NCBI GenBank assembly: GCA_964484265.1
Contig: CAZAFH010000019.1
Span: 1 to 64,000, forward strand
Origin: SIAQ01 sp964484265
Lineage (GTDB): Bacteria; Planctomycetota; Planctomycetia; Gemmatales; Gemmataceae
Reading direction: 5' to 3'
Length of the DNA: 64,000 nucleotides
Shown piece by piece: positions 30,310-39,387 of the stretch. Position 1 is the first letter of the stretch. Each line of letters opens with the position of its first letter. A program made the translations under genes and the position numbers. The notes beneath the pieces were generated by a model, which saw nothing but the letters and a program-made list of their open reading frames with translations, made no database searches and had not been told where the DNA came from.

Positions 30310-31443
30310 ATGAACATCATCTTGGACAATTGGCCGACGATTCTGACCGTGCTCGTCGTATTCGGCGCGCTGCAAGGTCTGGGCGGCGGACTCGTCTACG
30401 TCGAGCGGAAGATCTGTGCGTTCATGCAGAATCGCATCGGGCCCAACCGCGTTGGGCCGTTGGGGCTGTTGCAAGTCTTGGCGGACGGACTCAAGTTCAT
30501 CATGAAGGAAGAGTTCGTCCCGAGGTACGCCGATCGCGTGATCTTCCTCATCGCGCCGACAATCGGTTTCGTGGCTGCGATGTTGTCGTTCGCGGTCGTG
30601 CCGTTCGGTCCGACAGGCGATCCGACCAAGAGCGGTTACGCGAATGAATACCAGTTCGTCATCGCCAAGAATGTCGATATCGGCATCCTGTTCATCTTCG
30701 CAGTTTCGAGTCTGACGGTGTATGGCATTATCCTGGGTGGGTGGGCGTCGAACAACAAATACAGCCTCCTGGGCGGATTGCGTTCCAGCGCTCAGATCAT
30801 CAGCTACGAGATCCCGCTCGGGCTTTCGATTCTCGGCGTGACGATCCTCAGTGGTTCACTGAATCTCGAACGCGTGCTTTGGCATCAATCGTCGGGAATC
30901 GCCGCCTGGCATATCTGGACCCAGCCGCTAGCCTTCTTTCTGTTCATGGTCAGCGCTTTCGCCGAGTGCAATCGCTTGCCGTTCGATCTGCCTGAGACCG
31001 AACAGGAACTCGTGGGCGGCTACCACACCGAATACAACGGCATGAAGCTGGCATTCTTCTTTCTCGGCGAATACACGCACATGGTGACCACGAGCTTTCT
31101 CATGGTGATCTTGTTCTTCGGCGGCTGGCATTTTCCGTTCATAGGCGAGCAGAATTCGCCCATGGCGTTGAAACTGCTCGCGTTCATCGGCAAGATGTTC
31201 GTGTTCATCATCTTCTATATGTTGATCCGCTGGACGATACCGCGTTTCCGGTTCGACCAGCTGATGTCGTTGGCTTGGAAAGTGTTCATTCCGATGGCGT
31301 TGCTGAACCTGCTCGCAGTAATGATCGTGAAGGAATTCAACCTGCCGCTCTGGCTGTTGACGCTGGTATCGCTGGCGATCATGGTCGGCGCGGGGTTCAT
31401 CACAACCAAGCCGCCTGCGCCCGTGATGAAATCAGCGGTATGA
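30310..31443 (+). CDS. nuoH: NADH-quinone oxidoreductase subunit H
   Basis: Protein of 377 aa, membrane subunit at the junction of the arms that shapes the quinone tunnel. Seen: YVERKICAFMQNRIGPNRVG, LQVLADGLKF, and AECNRLPFDLPETEQELVGG with its conserved acidic residues. About eight or nine membrane segments. The 78-bp gap before it holds a half palindrome (GAGCGGTTAAACG, about 30273-30285). Confidence 0.95.
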   Translation: MNIILDNWPTILTVLVVFGALQGLGGGLVYVERKICAFMQNRIGPNRVGPLGLLQVLADGLKFIMKEEFVPRYADRVIFLIAPTIGFVAAMLSFAVVPFGPTGDPTKSGYANEYQFVIAKNVDIGILFIFAVSSLTVYGIILGGWASNNKYSLLGGLRSSAQIISYEIPLGLSILGVTILSGSLNLERVLWHQSSGIAAWHIWTQPLAFFLFMVSAFAECNRLPFDLPETEQELVGGYHTEYNGMKLAFFFLGEYTHMVTTSFLMVILFFGGWHFPFIGEQNSPMALKLLAFIGKMFVFIIFYMLIRWTIPRFRFDQLMSLAWKVFIPMALLNLLAVMIVKEFNLPLWLLTLVSLAIMVGAGFITTKPPAPVMKSAV

Positions 31444-31457
31444 AACGGATTTTGTTT

Positions 31458-31499
31458 ATCGTTTAGCGCTCGCACGACGCCATGCGGCAGCTAAACGAT
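31458..31499. repeat. Hairpin repeat between nuoH and nuoI
   Basis: Left arm ATCGTTTAGCGCTCGCA (31458-31474) and right arm 31483-31499, which reads ATCGTTTAGCTGCCGCA in reverse. The same family appears at 37399-37433, with half copies near 30273-30285 and 40680-40697. Confidence 0.8.
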
Positions 31500-31529
31500 G
31501 AATAACTGTCGAGATGATTGGGAGCCAAT

Positions 31530-32081
31530 ATGCCAATAGCCGATACGGACGTACGCTGGGTCAAGGCGCCGACGATGGGATTGCTCGATCGTTTGTACGT
31601 TCCCGCGATTATTCAGGGATTGGGCACGACGATCAAGCACGTCTTCCAGCCGAAGGTGACGCAGCAGTTCCCGGAGCAACGGCCTGACCTGCCCGCGAAT
31701 TATCGCGGCCTGCATCGACTCAATCGCGATGCGGAAGATCGCGTGAAATGTGTGGCGTGCTACATGTGCTCGACGGCATGCCCCGCGCGGTGCATCGACA
31801 TCGTCGCCGCCCCGTCGCCATGGCCTGACCGCGAGAAGTACCCGGAGATGTTCGTCATCGACGAGCTGCGCTGCATCTACTGCGGCATGTGCGAACAGGC
31901 GTGCCCGTGCGATGCGATCGAACTCACGTCGCTCTTCGACCTCACAGGCCTGAGCCGGGAGGAGATGATGTTCGATAAGGAAAAACTCTTAAGCGTGTTC
32001 GACGAGACGGTAAAAATGGGCAAGGATCCCGTTCGAACGCAGGCTGGCGCATTGAGCTGCGCGTCGGACCCGAAGGTTTGA
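31530..32081 (+). CDS. nuoI: NADH-quinone oxidoreductase subunit I
   Basis: Protein of 183 aa, the 8Fe-ferredoxin-type subunit with clusters N6a and N6b. Both motifs are complete: CVACYMCSTACPA and CIYCGMCEQACPC. An amphipathic N-terminus is followed by the family block RYRGLHRLN-like PANYRGLHRLN. The start ATG has GGGAG upstream (31520-31524). The C-terminal tail after residue about 150 is less conserved. Confidence 0.95.
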   Translation: MPIADTDVRWVKAPTMGLLDRLYVPAIIQGLGTTIKHVFQPKVTQQFPEQRPDLPANYRGLHRLNRDAEDRVKCVACYMCSTACPARCIDIVAAPSPWPDREKYPEMFVIDELRCIYCGMCEQACPCDAIELTSLFDLTGLSREEMMFDKEKLLSVFDETVKMGKDPVRTQAGALSCASDPKV

Positions 32082-32162
32082 TCGGGCGTAATTGATCGTG
32101 GGGCATGAAAGACCCGTCACGAATGGCGGGCTGTAGGAATGGATTGGGAGGAAAGGTTCACG

Positions 32163-33209
32163 ATGTCGTTTTTGTTTGCCGACACCGAACGAGTAGGGCG
32201 CTTGCTGCCTTTTGTTCGCGAGAACTGGCTGGTGCTGCTGCCGCTGATCCTCGGGTTCGTCGGGATCTACCTTCTGCTGCCGAGCGCGCGTCGATCGAAG
32301 TCGATCTTTGGAGGCCTGTTTTCGGCTGCGGCACTGGTTCTGGGCGGCGTGTTCCTCGTTCACAGCGAGGCGGTGCTCGTCGAACGCGTGCTGTTTTGCG
32401 CTTTTGCGGGCATTAGCCTCGCGTCCGGCGTGATGATGATCACGCAAAAAAATCCCGTGCATGCGGCACTGTCGTTCGCGATGGTCGTGTTGAGCACCTG
32501 TGGGTTGTTTCTGCTTCAGGCGGCGCCGTTCTTGATGGCGGCGACCATTATCATCTACGCTGGCGCGATCGTCGTGACGTTTCTGTTTGTCATCATGCTC
32601 GCACAGCAGGAAGGCGCGACCAACGCCGACACGCTGTCGCGCGAGCCGTTCCTGGCCTGTCTCGCCGGCGGCGTCTTGCTCGCCTCGCTCGTTTGCATCC
32701 TTCACAAGGCGCACGACACCGCCAAGATCGACACCGCCATCGCTGCCACCCGGCAGCTAGCCGAGGCCAAGGATTTAGAGGAAGCGAAACAGGCCTTCGG
32801 GGATCTGCAGCCAGGCAACGCCACGCCGGTGCTCATTGCCCAAATCCAGGGCGTTGTGTCAACGACTGATTCGATTATTCAGCCTGACGTGGACGAAATC
32901 CGCCGAGCGATGAATCGCGGCAAAAAGGCGAAGCTTGAGGTCATTCAGAAGCATGCCAAGAATGTTCAAGATTACCTCGAAGCCAAACGGCGATTCGCTT
33001 CGAGCCTGAATCTCGATAGCGTACCCGGCAAGGTGAAAACGCCAGGCCATTTCACGCCAGGCAAGTTGCCCGCGGAAAACGTGGCTGCGCTGGGCCGAAC
33101 GCTCTTTACCGACTACTTGGTTGCAGTTGAACTGGCGGCGGCACTGCTGCTCGTCGCCACGATCGGAGCAATCGTGATCGCCAGCCGTCGCGCGGAGGGC
33201 CTGCGATGA
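32163..33209 (+). CDS. nuoJ: NADH-quinone oxidoreductase subunit J with long insertion
   Basis: Protein of 348 aa, membrane subunit J. Conserved parts: ALSFAMVVLSTCGLFLLQAAPFLMAATIII-type helices (about residues 100-135), IIIYAGAIVVTFLFVIM, and a final helix VAVELAAALLLVATIGAIVI. A charged, soluble insertion of about 130 residues (about 180-308, EAKDLEEAKQAFGDL, EIRRAMNRGKKAKLEV) lies before the last helix, making it roughly twice the usual 170-200 aa. The start at 32163 is chosen because GGAGGAAAGG ends a few bases upstream; ATG 32139 is the alternative. It overlaps nuoK by 4 bp (ATGA). Confidence 0.92.
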   Translation: MSFLFADTERVGRLLPFVRENWLVLLPLILGFVGIYLLLPSARRSKSIFGGLFSAAALVLGGVFLVHSEAVLVERVLFCAFAGISLASGVMMITQKNPVHAALSFAMVVLSTCGLFLLQAAPFLMAATIIIYAGAIVVTFLFVIMLAQQEGATNADTLSREPFLACLAGGVLLASLVCILHKAHDTAKIDTAIAATRQLAEAKDLEEAKQAFGDLQPGNATPVLIAQIQGVVSTTDSIIQPDVDEIRRAMNRGKKAKLEVIQKHAKNVQDYLEAKRRFASSLNLDSVPGKVKTPGHFTPGKLPAENVAALGRTLFTDYLVAVELAAALLLVATIGAIVIASRRAEGLR

Positions 33210-33643
33210 CTCCCGGAACGCTCGAAAGCTATCTGCTCGTCGGGGCAGCGATGTTCGTGCTTGGCCTGGTGGGGTTTCTCACTCGCCGAAACATGATCAT
33301 CATGTTTCTCTCGGCCGAAATGATGCTGCAAGGCGTCGCCGTCAACCTGGTCGCGTTCGCCAAATTTCGCGGCGACCTCGGCGGACAGGTGCTGGTGATG
33401 TTCATCCTCACCGTGGCGGCGTGCGAGGCGGCGATCGCGCTGGCGTTGATCTTGCTGTTGTTCAAGCGAAGCAAGTCGCTCGACGTCAGCATCTGGCAGG
33501 ATTTACGCGAAGCCGACCAGGATCCGATCGAGGACGAGGGCACGCCGCCGGCGCAGCCGCAACCGCTTGAATTTCAGCATTTGACCCCAGCCGGCGTCGA
33601 ACCGCCTGCCAAAAAGGAGGCGGAAAAAGTCAGCCATGTCTAG
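33206..33643 (+). CDS. nuoK: NADH-quinone oxidoreductase subunit K with C-terminal tail
   Basis: Protein of 145 aa with three membrane segments. Key residues of the proton path are visible: Glu in FLSAEMMLQGVAVNLVAF and Glu in AACEAAIALALILLLF. Residues 1-100 are a complete NuoK; residues about 101-145 are an extra Pro/Glu-rich soluble tail (EDEGTPPAQPQPLEF). It starts inside the end of nuoJ and overlaps nuoL by 8 bp, so J-K-L are translationally coupled. Confidence 0.95.
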   Translation: MTPGTLESYLLVGAAMFVLGLVGFLTRRNMIIMFLSAEMMLQGVAVNLVAFAKFRGDLGGQVLVMFILTVAACEAAIALALILLLFKRSKSLDVSIWQDLREADQDPIEDEGTPPAQPQPLEFQHLTPAGVEPPAKKEAEKVSHV

Positions 33644-35600
33644 CGTGTATTTATGGATGATATTGCTGCTGCCGCTTCTTGCGAGCGTGTTCATTGCGAC
33701 GATCGGGCGCAAGCTGATTCCGAGTCTGTGCCATCTGCCGTGCATCGCCGGCGCCGTCGGCGCGTGCGTTTTCGCCGTGCTGACGCTGATTTCGGTGCTG
33801 CAAAGTGACGCCGGCGCCATCGCGACAGGCAGCGACGTCGTCTGGATGAGCGCGGGGAAAATGACCGCCAACGTCTCGCTCCGTGCCGACGGCCTGACGG
33901 CGATCATGCTCGTCATGGTCACGTTCATCGGCTCGTTGATCGCCATCTACTCGGCCGGGTACATGCATCACGATCCCGGCTATCCGCGCTTCTTCGCGGC
34001 CGTCAGCGGGTTCTTGTTCTTCATGCTCGGCCTCGTGCTCGCCAACAACTTCATTCTGCTCTACGCCTGCTGGGAAGGCGTGGGCCTGTGCAGTTACCTG
34101 CTCATCGGGTTCTGGTTCGCCAAGCCCAGTGCGGCGGCGGCGGCTCGGAAGGCGTTTCTTGTCACCAGGCTCGGCGATATCGGGCTGCTCATCGGCGTTC
34201 TGATTCTGTGGCACAACTTCGGGCATTCGCTGGAATATGACGTCGTATTCGCCAACGTACGGACTCAGTACGAGGCTGGCACGCTCGATGAAAATCTGCT
34301 GTTCTGGGCGTGCGTTTGCTTGTTCATCGGTGCGGCTGGGAAATCGGCGCAGTTCCCGCTGCACGTCTGGCTCCCGGACGCGATGGAAGGCCCGTCGCCC
34401 GTCAGCGCGCTCATTCATGCTGCTACCATGGTCACGGCCGGTGTTTACCTCGTGGCCCGCTGCACGCCGCTCTTCGGCCTCGTGCCAGACGCCCAGATGC
34501 TTGTCGCGATCATCGGCGGCTTCACGGCACTGTTGGCGGCGCTTATTGCCGTCACGCAGACGGACCTCAAGCGCGTGCTGGCGTATTCGACGCTCAGCCA
34601 GCTTGGCTACATGTTCCTCGCGCTCGGCAGCGGATTGAACCTTGGCGAACACAAGCTCGCATCACTTGCAGTCACCGCGGCAATCTTCCACCTGTTCACG
34701 CATGCCTTCTTCAAGGCGCTGCTGTTCCTCGGCGCGGGCAGCGTCATGCATGCAATGCATGATGTGATCGACATGCGCGAGTTCGGCGGCCTGCGGAAGT
34801 CGCTGCCAATCACGCACTGGACGTTCCTGTGCGGCTCGGCCGCGCTAGCGGGGTTCCCGTTGCTCTCGGGTTTCTGGAGCAAGGACGAAGTGCTGGCGAC
34901 AACCCTTGGCGCCTGGCAGCACAACCACGGGCCGCGCGGAATCGTTTATGCGGTGCTGTTCTGCTCGGCGATCTTCACCGCGGGATTGACGGCGTTTTAC
35001 ACCTTCCGCGCGTACTTTATCACGTTCTGGGGCGAGGAAAAATTGCCTCACGGCGTCGAACATCCGCATGAATCACCTGCGATCATGGCCTGGCCGTTGC
35101 GCATCCTCGCCGTGGGCGCAGTGCTGGTTGGCGTGGTGCTCGGGCCGACGCATCTATTCGAGAAAGTGATCGACGAGAAATGGGTCACACAGGCGTTTCC
35201 GCATCTGCGAGGCGAGCATCACCCGAACTGGGCGCTGATGGCCGGCAGCAGCGTCATCGCGCTCGCGGGTATTGGATTGGCCTATCTGTTTTACGTGAAG
35301 CAGCGTGATCTCGCTGGGCGGGTGGCTAGCGCAATGTCGGCACTTTACGAGATGTCGCTCAGCAAGTTCTATTTCGATGAGATCTACGAACTTACGATCG
35401 TCAAGCCGATGACGATCTTCGCCCATGTGTGCCGCATTGTCGATAGTTATCTGCTCGACGGCGTGGTAGATCTGCTCGGGCAGATTCCTGCGTTTTTGGG
35501 GTTCCTGGTCAGGCCCGTGCAAAATGGACTGGTGCAATTTTACGCTCTGCTGATGGCGCTGGGCATGGCCGGCTTCGCGCTATCGGTGTTGTTGCGATAG
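33636..35600 (+). CDS. nuoL: NADH-quinone oxidoreductase subunit L
   Basis: Protein of 654 aa, the distal antiporter-like proton-pumping subunit. Seen: LLYACWEGVGLCSYLLIGFW, LPDAMEGPSPVSALIHA with the conserved Glu, LIAVTQTDLKRVLAYSTLSQ with Lys, and HAFFKALLFLGAGSVMHA with Lys. A long C-terminal amphipathic region follows, ending in a last helix. Length is standard. Confidence 0.96.
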   Translation: MSSVYLWMILLLPLLASVFIATIGRKLIPSLCHLPCIAGAVGACVFAVLTLISVLQSDAGAIATGSDVVWMSAGKMTANVSLRADGLTAIMLVMVTFIGSLIAIYSAGYMHHDPGYPRFFAAVSGFLFFMLGLVLANNFILLYACWEGVGLCSYLLIGFWFAKPSAAAAARKAFLVTRLGDIGLLIGVLILWHNFGHSLEYDVVFANVRTQYEAGTLDENLLFWACVCLFIGAAGKSAQFPLHVWLPDAMEGPSPVSALIHAATMVTAGVYLVARCTPLFGLVPDAQMLVAIIGGFTALLAALIAVTQTDLKRVLAYSTLSQLGYMFLALGSGLNLGEHKLASLAVTAAIFHLFTHAFFKALLFLGAGSVMHAMHDVIDMREFGGLRKSLPITHWTFLCGSAALAGFPLLSGFWSKDEVLATTLGAWQHNHGPRGIVYAVLFCSAIFTAGLTAFYTFRAYFITFWGEEKLPHGVEHPHESPAIMAWPLRILAVGAVLVGVVLGPTHLFEKVIDEKWVTQAFPHLRGEHHPNWALMAGSSVIALAGIGLAYLFYVKQRDLAGRVASAMSALYEMSLSKFYFDEIYELTIVKPMTIFAHVCRIVDSYLLDGVVDLLGQIPAFLGFLVRPVQNGLVQFYALLMALGMAGFALSVLLR

Positions 35601-35608
35601 GTATGCAA

Positions 35609-35697
35609 CAAGCCCAGGGGTGAGCGCCGCGACCCCCTGGGGTGATCTCTTGCAGATGCATAACCCAGGAGTTCGCGGTGCTCACCCCTGGGCTTGG
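35609..35697. repeat. Hairpin repeat between nuoL and nuoM
   Basis: Arms 35609-35643 (AAGCCCAGGGGTGAGCG... then CCCCTGGGG) and 35662-35697 (AACCCAGG...GCTCACCCCTGGGCTT) pair with each other. Same family and layout as 22277-22358. It fills the 104-bp gap and ends 8 bases before the nuoM ATG. Confidence 0.88.
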
Positions 35698-35704
35698 GAT
35701 ACAT

Positions 35705-37381
35705 ATGCCAACGCTTCTCTTGATCCTGCTCTTTCTTCCGGCGGCGGCGGCGGTCGTGGTCGCGTGCCTTGGGCAGGCGCGTGCCCAACTTGTTCGCCAA
35801 ATCAGCCTGTTGGTTTCTGTCGCCGGCGTGGTGATTGCTCTCGTACTCGTCGCGGGATTTCTCTCCGAACGGGACAATAGCAAGCAAATTCAGCGGTACG
35901 AACCACGCTTCGTGCCAGGCAGCAATGCCGAATCGCCGCATGCGACAACCTGGAACCTTATCGATCTGGGTATGGGCCGAAAGGCTGGCGACGACAAGAC
36001 GGGAGCGAAATCGGGGGCTATCCAATTTTACATCGGCGTGGATGGACTGAACATTTGGCTTGTCGCGCTGACTGCCATCTTGATGGTGTCGTCGATCCTG
36101 ATCTCCTGGAATGCCGTGGAAGAACGCGTACACGAATTCCACGCCTGGCTGCTCGTGCTCAACTTCGGCATGATTGGCGTCTTTTTGGCGTTCGACATTA
36201 TCCTCTTTTACGTGTTCTTCGAGCTTACGCTCGTGCCGCTCTTCTTCCTCATCGGCATCTGGGGTGGGCCCGAGCGCAGATACGCGGCTCGCAAGTTCTT
36301 CATCTACACTCTGGCCGGCAGCGTGCTGACGTTCCTCGGATTGCTTGCCGTGGTGGTGCTCTGCTTCCAGCGCGGGATTCCGCGCGAGCTGACGTTCTCG
36401 ATCCCGGAACTGGTCACGCGATTCAACAGTCTGTTGGAATCGGCCCCGGCTGCGGAACGAGCGTTTTTCGCGAGTTTTCAGTTCTGGGTGTTCCTGGCGA
36501 TGATGGCGGGCTTCGCGATCAAGGTCCCGCTCTTTCCGGTGCATACCTGGCTGCCGCTCGCTCACGTCGAAGCGCCGACGGCCGGCAGCGTGCTGCTGGC
36601 GGGCGTACTCCTCAAGATGGGCACGTACGGTTTTCTCCGGCTCTGCCTGCCTCTCGCGCCGGATGCCTCGATCACGATCGGCGTTCCGATCATTGGCACG
36701 CTGTCGGTCATCGGCATAATCTACGGCGCATTTTGCGCCAAAGCGCAGGACGACATCAAAAAGCTCGTGGCGTATTCGTCGGTCAGCCATCTCGGGTTTT
36801 GCACGCTCGGAATGTTCGCCCTCAACAGCGCGGGGCTGACGGGCAGCCTGATGCAGATGATCAACCACGGCCTATCGACTGGGGCGCTCTTTCTCATCGT
36901 CGGCATGATCTACGAACGCTACCACACGCGCATGGTGGGCGATTACGGCGGGCTTGGCTCCAAGCTGAAAATCATCACGTTCTGCATGGTGTTCGTCAGC
37001 CTGTCCAGCGTCGGCCTGCCGGGGTTGAACGGATTCGTCGGCGAAGCGCTGATCTTCTTCGGCATGTTCGACCTTCGGCCCGTGCTCGCGATTCTGGGCA
37101 CGGGCGGGATCATCCTCGGAGCGTGGTATTTGATGACGATGCTGCGCCAGGTCTTCTTCGGCGAGCTAAAGGAACCCGACACGCATGGCCACGAGGTGAG
37201 CGACATCAACGCGCGCGAGGTGGCGGCCCTGGCGCCTCTGCTGGTGCTGTGCTTGCTGTTGGGCGTTTACCCGCAGCCCGTGCTCGATTCGGTCAAACCC
37301 GAGATCGAGGTCGTGGAACGGATACTGCAAAAACGAATGGACAACATGAACGTGGTCACAAAGGTCGCGGACGGGCGATAG
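35705..37381 (+). CDS. nuoM: NADH-quinone oxidoreductase subunit M
   Basis: Protein of 558 aa, antiporter-like subunit. Seen: YVFFELTLVPLFFLIGIWGG with the TM5-type Glu, PLFPVHTWLPLAHVEAPTAG with Lys upstream, KAQDDIKKLVAYSSVSHLGF, and MINHGLSTGALFLIVGMIYE. A loop of about 50 residues after helix 2 (ERDNSKQIQRYEPRF) is hydrophilic. The frame extends upstream through the repeat, but ATG 35705 is the first sensible start. Confidence 0.95.
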   Translation: MPTLLLILLFLPAAAAVVVACLGQARAQLVRQISLLVSVAGVVIALVLVAGFLSERDNSKQIQRYEPRFVPGSNAESPHATTWNLIDLGMGRKAGDDKTGAKSGAIQFYIGVDGLNIWLVALTAILMVSSILISWNAVEERVHEFHAWLLVLNFGMIGVFLAFDIILFYVFFELTLVPLFFLIGIWGGPERRYAARKFFIYTLAGSVLTFLGLLAVVVLCFQRGIPRELTFSIPELVTRFNSLLESAPAAERAFFASFQFWVFLAMMAGFAIKVPLFPVHTWLPLAHVEAPTAGSVLLAGVLLKMGTYGFLRLCLPLAPDASITIGVPIIGTLSVIGIIYGAFCAKAQDDIKKLVAYSSVSHLGFCTLGMFALNSAGLTGSLMQMINHGLSTGALFLIVGMIYERYHTRMVGDYGGLGSKLKIITFCMVFVSLSSVGLPGLNGFVGEALIFFGMFDLRPVLAILGTGGIILGAWYLMTMLRQVFFGELKEPDTHGHEVSDINAREVAALAPLLVLCLLLGVYPQPVLDSVKPEIEVVERILQKRMDNMNVVTKVADGR

Positions 37382-37398
37382 AAGTTTCCGTTCCCTGT

Positions 37399-37433
37399 TT
37401 AGCGCCCGCATGGCGCCGTGCGAGCGCTAAACG
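37399..37433. repeat. Hairpin repeat between nuoM and nuoN
   Basis: GTTTAGCGCCCGCA and TGCGAGCGCTAAAC form a 14-base stem with an 8-base loop, the same family as 31458-31499. The right arm ends 3 bases before the nuoN ATG at 37436. Confidence 0.85.
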
Positions 37434-37435
37434 AA

Positions 37436-39067
37436 ATGCAATTATTTGAGTTTCCCAACATGCATCCATATGCGTCGCAATTGGCTGAGCTGTTTCAGCA
37501 TCTTTACCCCGAGATGGCTCTCTTGGCGTGCGCCTGCGTCCTGTTCATCGGCGGGCTTTTCAAGACCGACCGCCGATTGTGGGGCGGTGTCGCCCTGGCG
37601 GGCCTGGCAGCGGCCTTCGCACTGACGTTTGTCACCCCGGCGAATCAGAATTTGTCGGACTCCGCCATCTTCGGCGTTCCTGTCGTTTTCGACTCTCTGG
37701 CGCTGCTCACGCGCTATCTCGCGCTCGCCACGGGTGCGGTATTCATTCTGCTCTGCTGGGAAGAATCGCCCGAACGGTTCGTGGCCGACCATCACGCGTG
37801 CTTCTTGCTCATTCTCGCCGGTGTGAGCATGGTCGGATCGGCCAATGATATTTGCGTCTTATTTCTGGCGCTCGAACTTATCAGCATTCCTACCTACATC
37901 CTGCTGTACCTTCCCAAGCATGATGATGCTTCGCAGGAAGCGTCGATGAAATATTTTTTGCTGAGCGTGTTTTCGTCGGCGTTTTTGCTGTTCGGCTTCA
38001 GCTATCTCTTTGGCATCACGGGCACAACCAACATTGCGGGCATCATGCAGGTGATGCTGAGCGCGAGTGATGAAGAACGCCGGGCTGTGATGGGGATGGC
38101 GCAGATTAGCATGCTTATGATCGCTGCCGGGCTATGCTTCCGCGTGACGGCGGTGCCGTTCCATTTCTACGCTCCCGATGTTTACCAGGGCGCCTCGACG
38201 AGTGGAGCGGCGCTTCTTTCGTACATTCCCAAAATCGCCGGTTTTGTCGCGATGTTGCGTATCTTCGGCTTCGTGCTGCCGCCTGGCGTCGACTCCGACG
38301 GGCATCGCGCGATCGGCATGGCGTTGAGCGACCAGACGCCGACGCTTTTTTGGTTCTTGGCGGCGCTGACGATGACGATTGGCAACATCCTGGCGATCCT
38401 GCAGGACAACCTCAAACGTCTGCTGGCTTATTCAAGCATCTCGCACTCTGGTTACATGCTCGTCGCCCTGGCGAGCGCTCCGTATCTTTCCGCCCCTGGC
38501 TCCGGAACCAATGGCGTGGCGGCGCTGCTCTATTACCTCGTCGCCTACGGCGCGATGACCTTCGGCGTCTTCGCGACCTTGCTGATGCTCAATCGCTCTG
38601 ACAGACCGGTCGAGAGCGTCGATGATCTCGCCGGACTGGCAAGTTCGCATCCTCGTGTGGCACTCCTTCTGACCGTACTGTGCTTGAGCTTGCTCGGCTT
38701 CCCGTTCACCGCGGGCTTTACGGGCAAGTTCTTCGTGTTCTTCGGCGCGCTGTCCACCGAGGCGCCGGCCGGCGCGACGCGCGATCTGCCGCATTGGCTT
38801 TACCCCACACTTGCCGTCATCGGCATGGTGAATGCAGCGATTGGCGGCTGGTACTACCTCCGCCTGATCTCGGTAATGTATTTGCGCACCGCCATCAAGC
38901 CGATCGAGACATGCGGGTCAATCCCCGGCCTGGCGACGCTGGTAATCTGCGTCGCGCTCACGCTCGGCCTGAGCGTCCCACCCGGCGCGAATTGGCTTTT
39001 GCGCTCGATTCGGCAAACGACGAATCCCGTAACGCACGACGGGCAGCAACAAGCAAGCAATCGCTGA
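37436..39067 (+). CDS. nuoN: NADH-quinone oxidoreductase subunit N
   Basis: Protein of 543 aa, antiporter-like subunit. Seen: LFLALELISIPTYILLYLPK with the conserved Glu, VPFHFYAPDVYQGAST, LQDNLKRLLAYSSISHSGYM with Lys, and FPFTAGFTGKFFVF. ATG 37436 is chosen because the reading frame before it lies in the hairpin repeat; ATG 37460 is also possible. Last gene of the cluster; no obvious terminator was seen directly after it. Confidence 0.95.
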   Translation: MQLFEFPNMHPYASQLAELFQHLYPEMALLACACVLFIGGLFKTDRRLWGGVALAGLAAAFALTFVTPANQNLSDSAIFGVPVVFDSLALLTRYLALATGAVFILLCWEESPERFVADHHACFLLILAGVSMVGSANDICVLFLALELISIPTYILLYLPKHDDASQEASMKYFLLSVFSSAFLLFGFSYLFGITGTTNIAGIMQVMLSASDEERRAVMGMAQISMLMIAAGLCFRVTAVPFHFYAPDVYQGASTSGAALLSYIPKIAGFVAMLRIFGFVLPPGVDSDGHRAIGMALSDQTPTLFWFLAALTMTIGNILAILQDNLKRLLAYSSISHSGYMLVALASAPYLSAPGSGTNGVAALLYYLVAYGAMTFGVFATLLMLNRSDRPVESVDDLAGLASSHPRVALLLTVLCLSLLGFPFTAGFTGKFFVFFGALSTEAPAGATRDLPHWLYPTLAVIGMVNAAIGGWYYLRLISVMYLRTAIKPIETCGSIPGLATLVICVALTLGLSVPPGANWLLRSIRQTTNPVTHDGQQQASNR

Positions 39068-39144
39068 ACGAATGCCCTACTCGCCGCGAAAAAACACAGA
39101 ACACCCAAGAGTAAAGGTGACTTCGCTGATCGTCGCCAAGAGAT

Positions 39145-39285
39145 TAACCACAGAGGCTCGGAGACGCAGAGAAAAACCGAAGAAATGGGTGCGAGTGCAT
39201 TTGCCAGACTACGCTGACCTCCATTCATTCGATTTTGGTGAGGAGTTATCGATCCTTCCCCTCGGTTATCTCTGTGCCTGAGAAT
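39145..39285. repeat. Degenerate CCACAGAG-type inverted repeat, no gene
   Basis: AACCACAGAGGCTCGGAGACGC (from about 39147, only partly quoted) and GGTTATCTCTGTGCCTGAGA (about 39263-39282) resemble the ends of the GxxExxY cassette at 24104-24522, but the interior codes for nothing convincing. The rest of the gap 39068-39387 is unremarkable. Confidence 0.5.
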
Positions 39286-39387
39286 CACCGTAATGAATTT
39301 CTGAGTGGCGATCAGCAAATACTGTCCGAGTTTTTTCGCATTGTGCGTTTTTTCGCGGCTTCTCTCCCTAAACCCGAACGGTAGGCC

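Noticed and set aside
35540..36868. 442-aa minus-strand open frame opposite nuoM
   Set aside because: nuoM on the plus strand is unmistakable; the antisense product is Arg/Glu/His-rich with no motif.
39072..39281. 69-aa open frame after nuoN
   Set aside because: It translates the degenerate CCACAGAG repeat and has no protein-like features.
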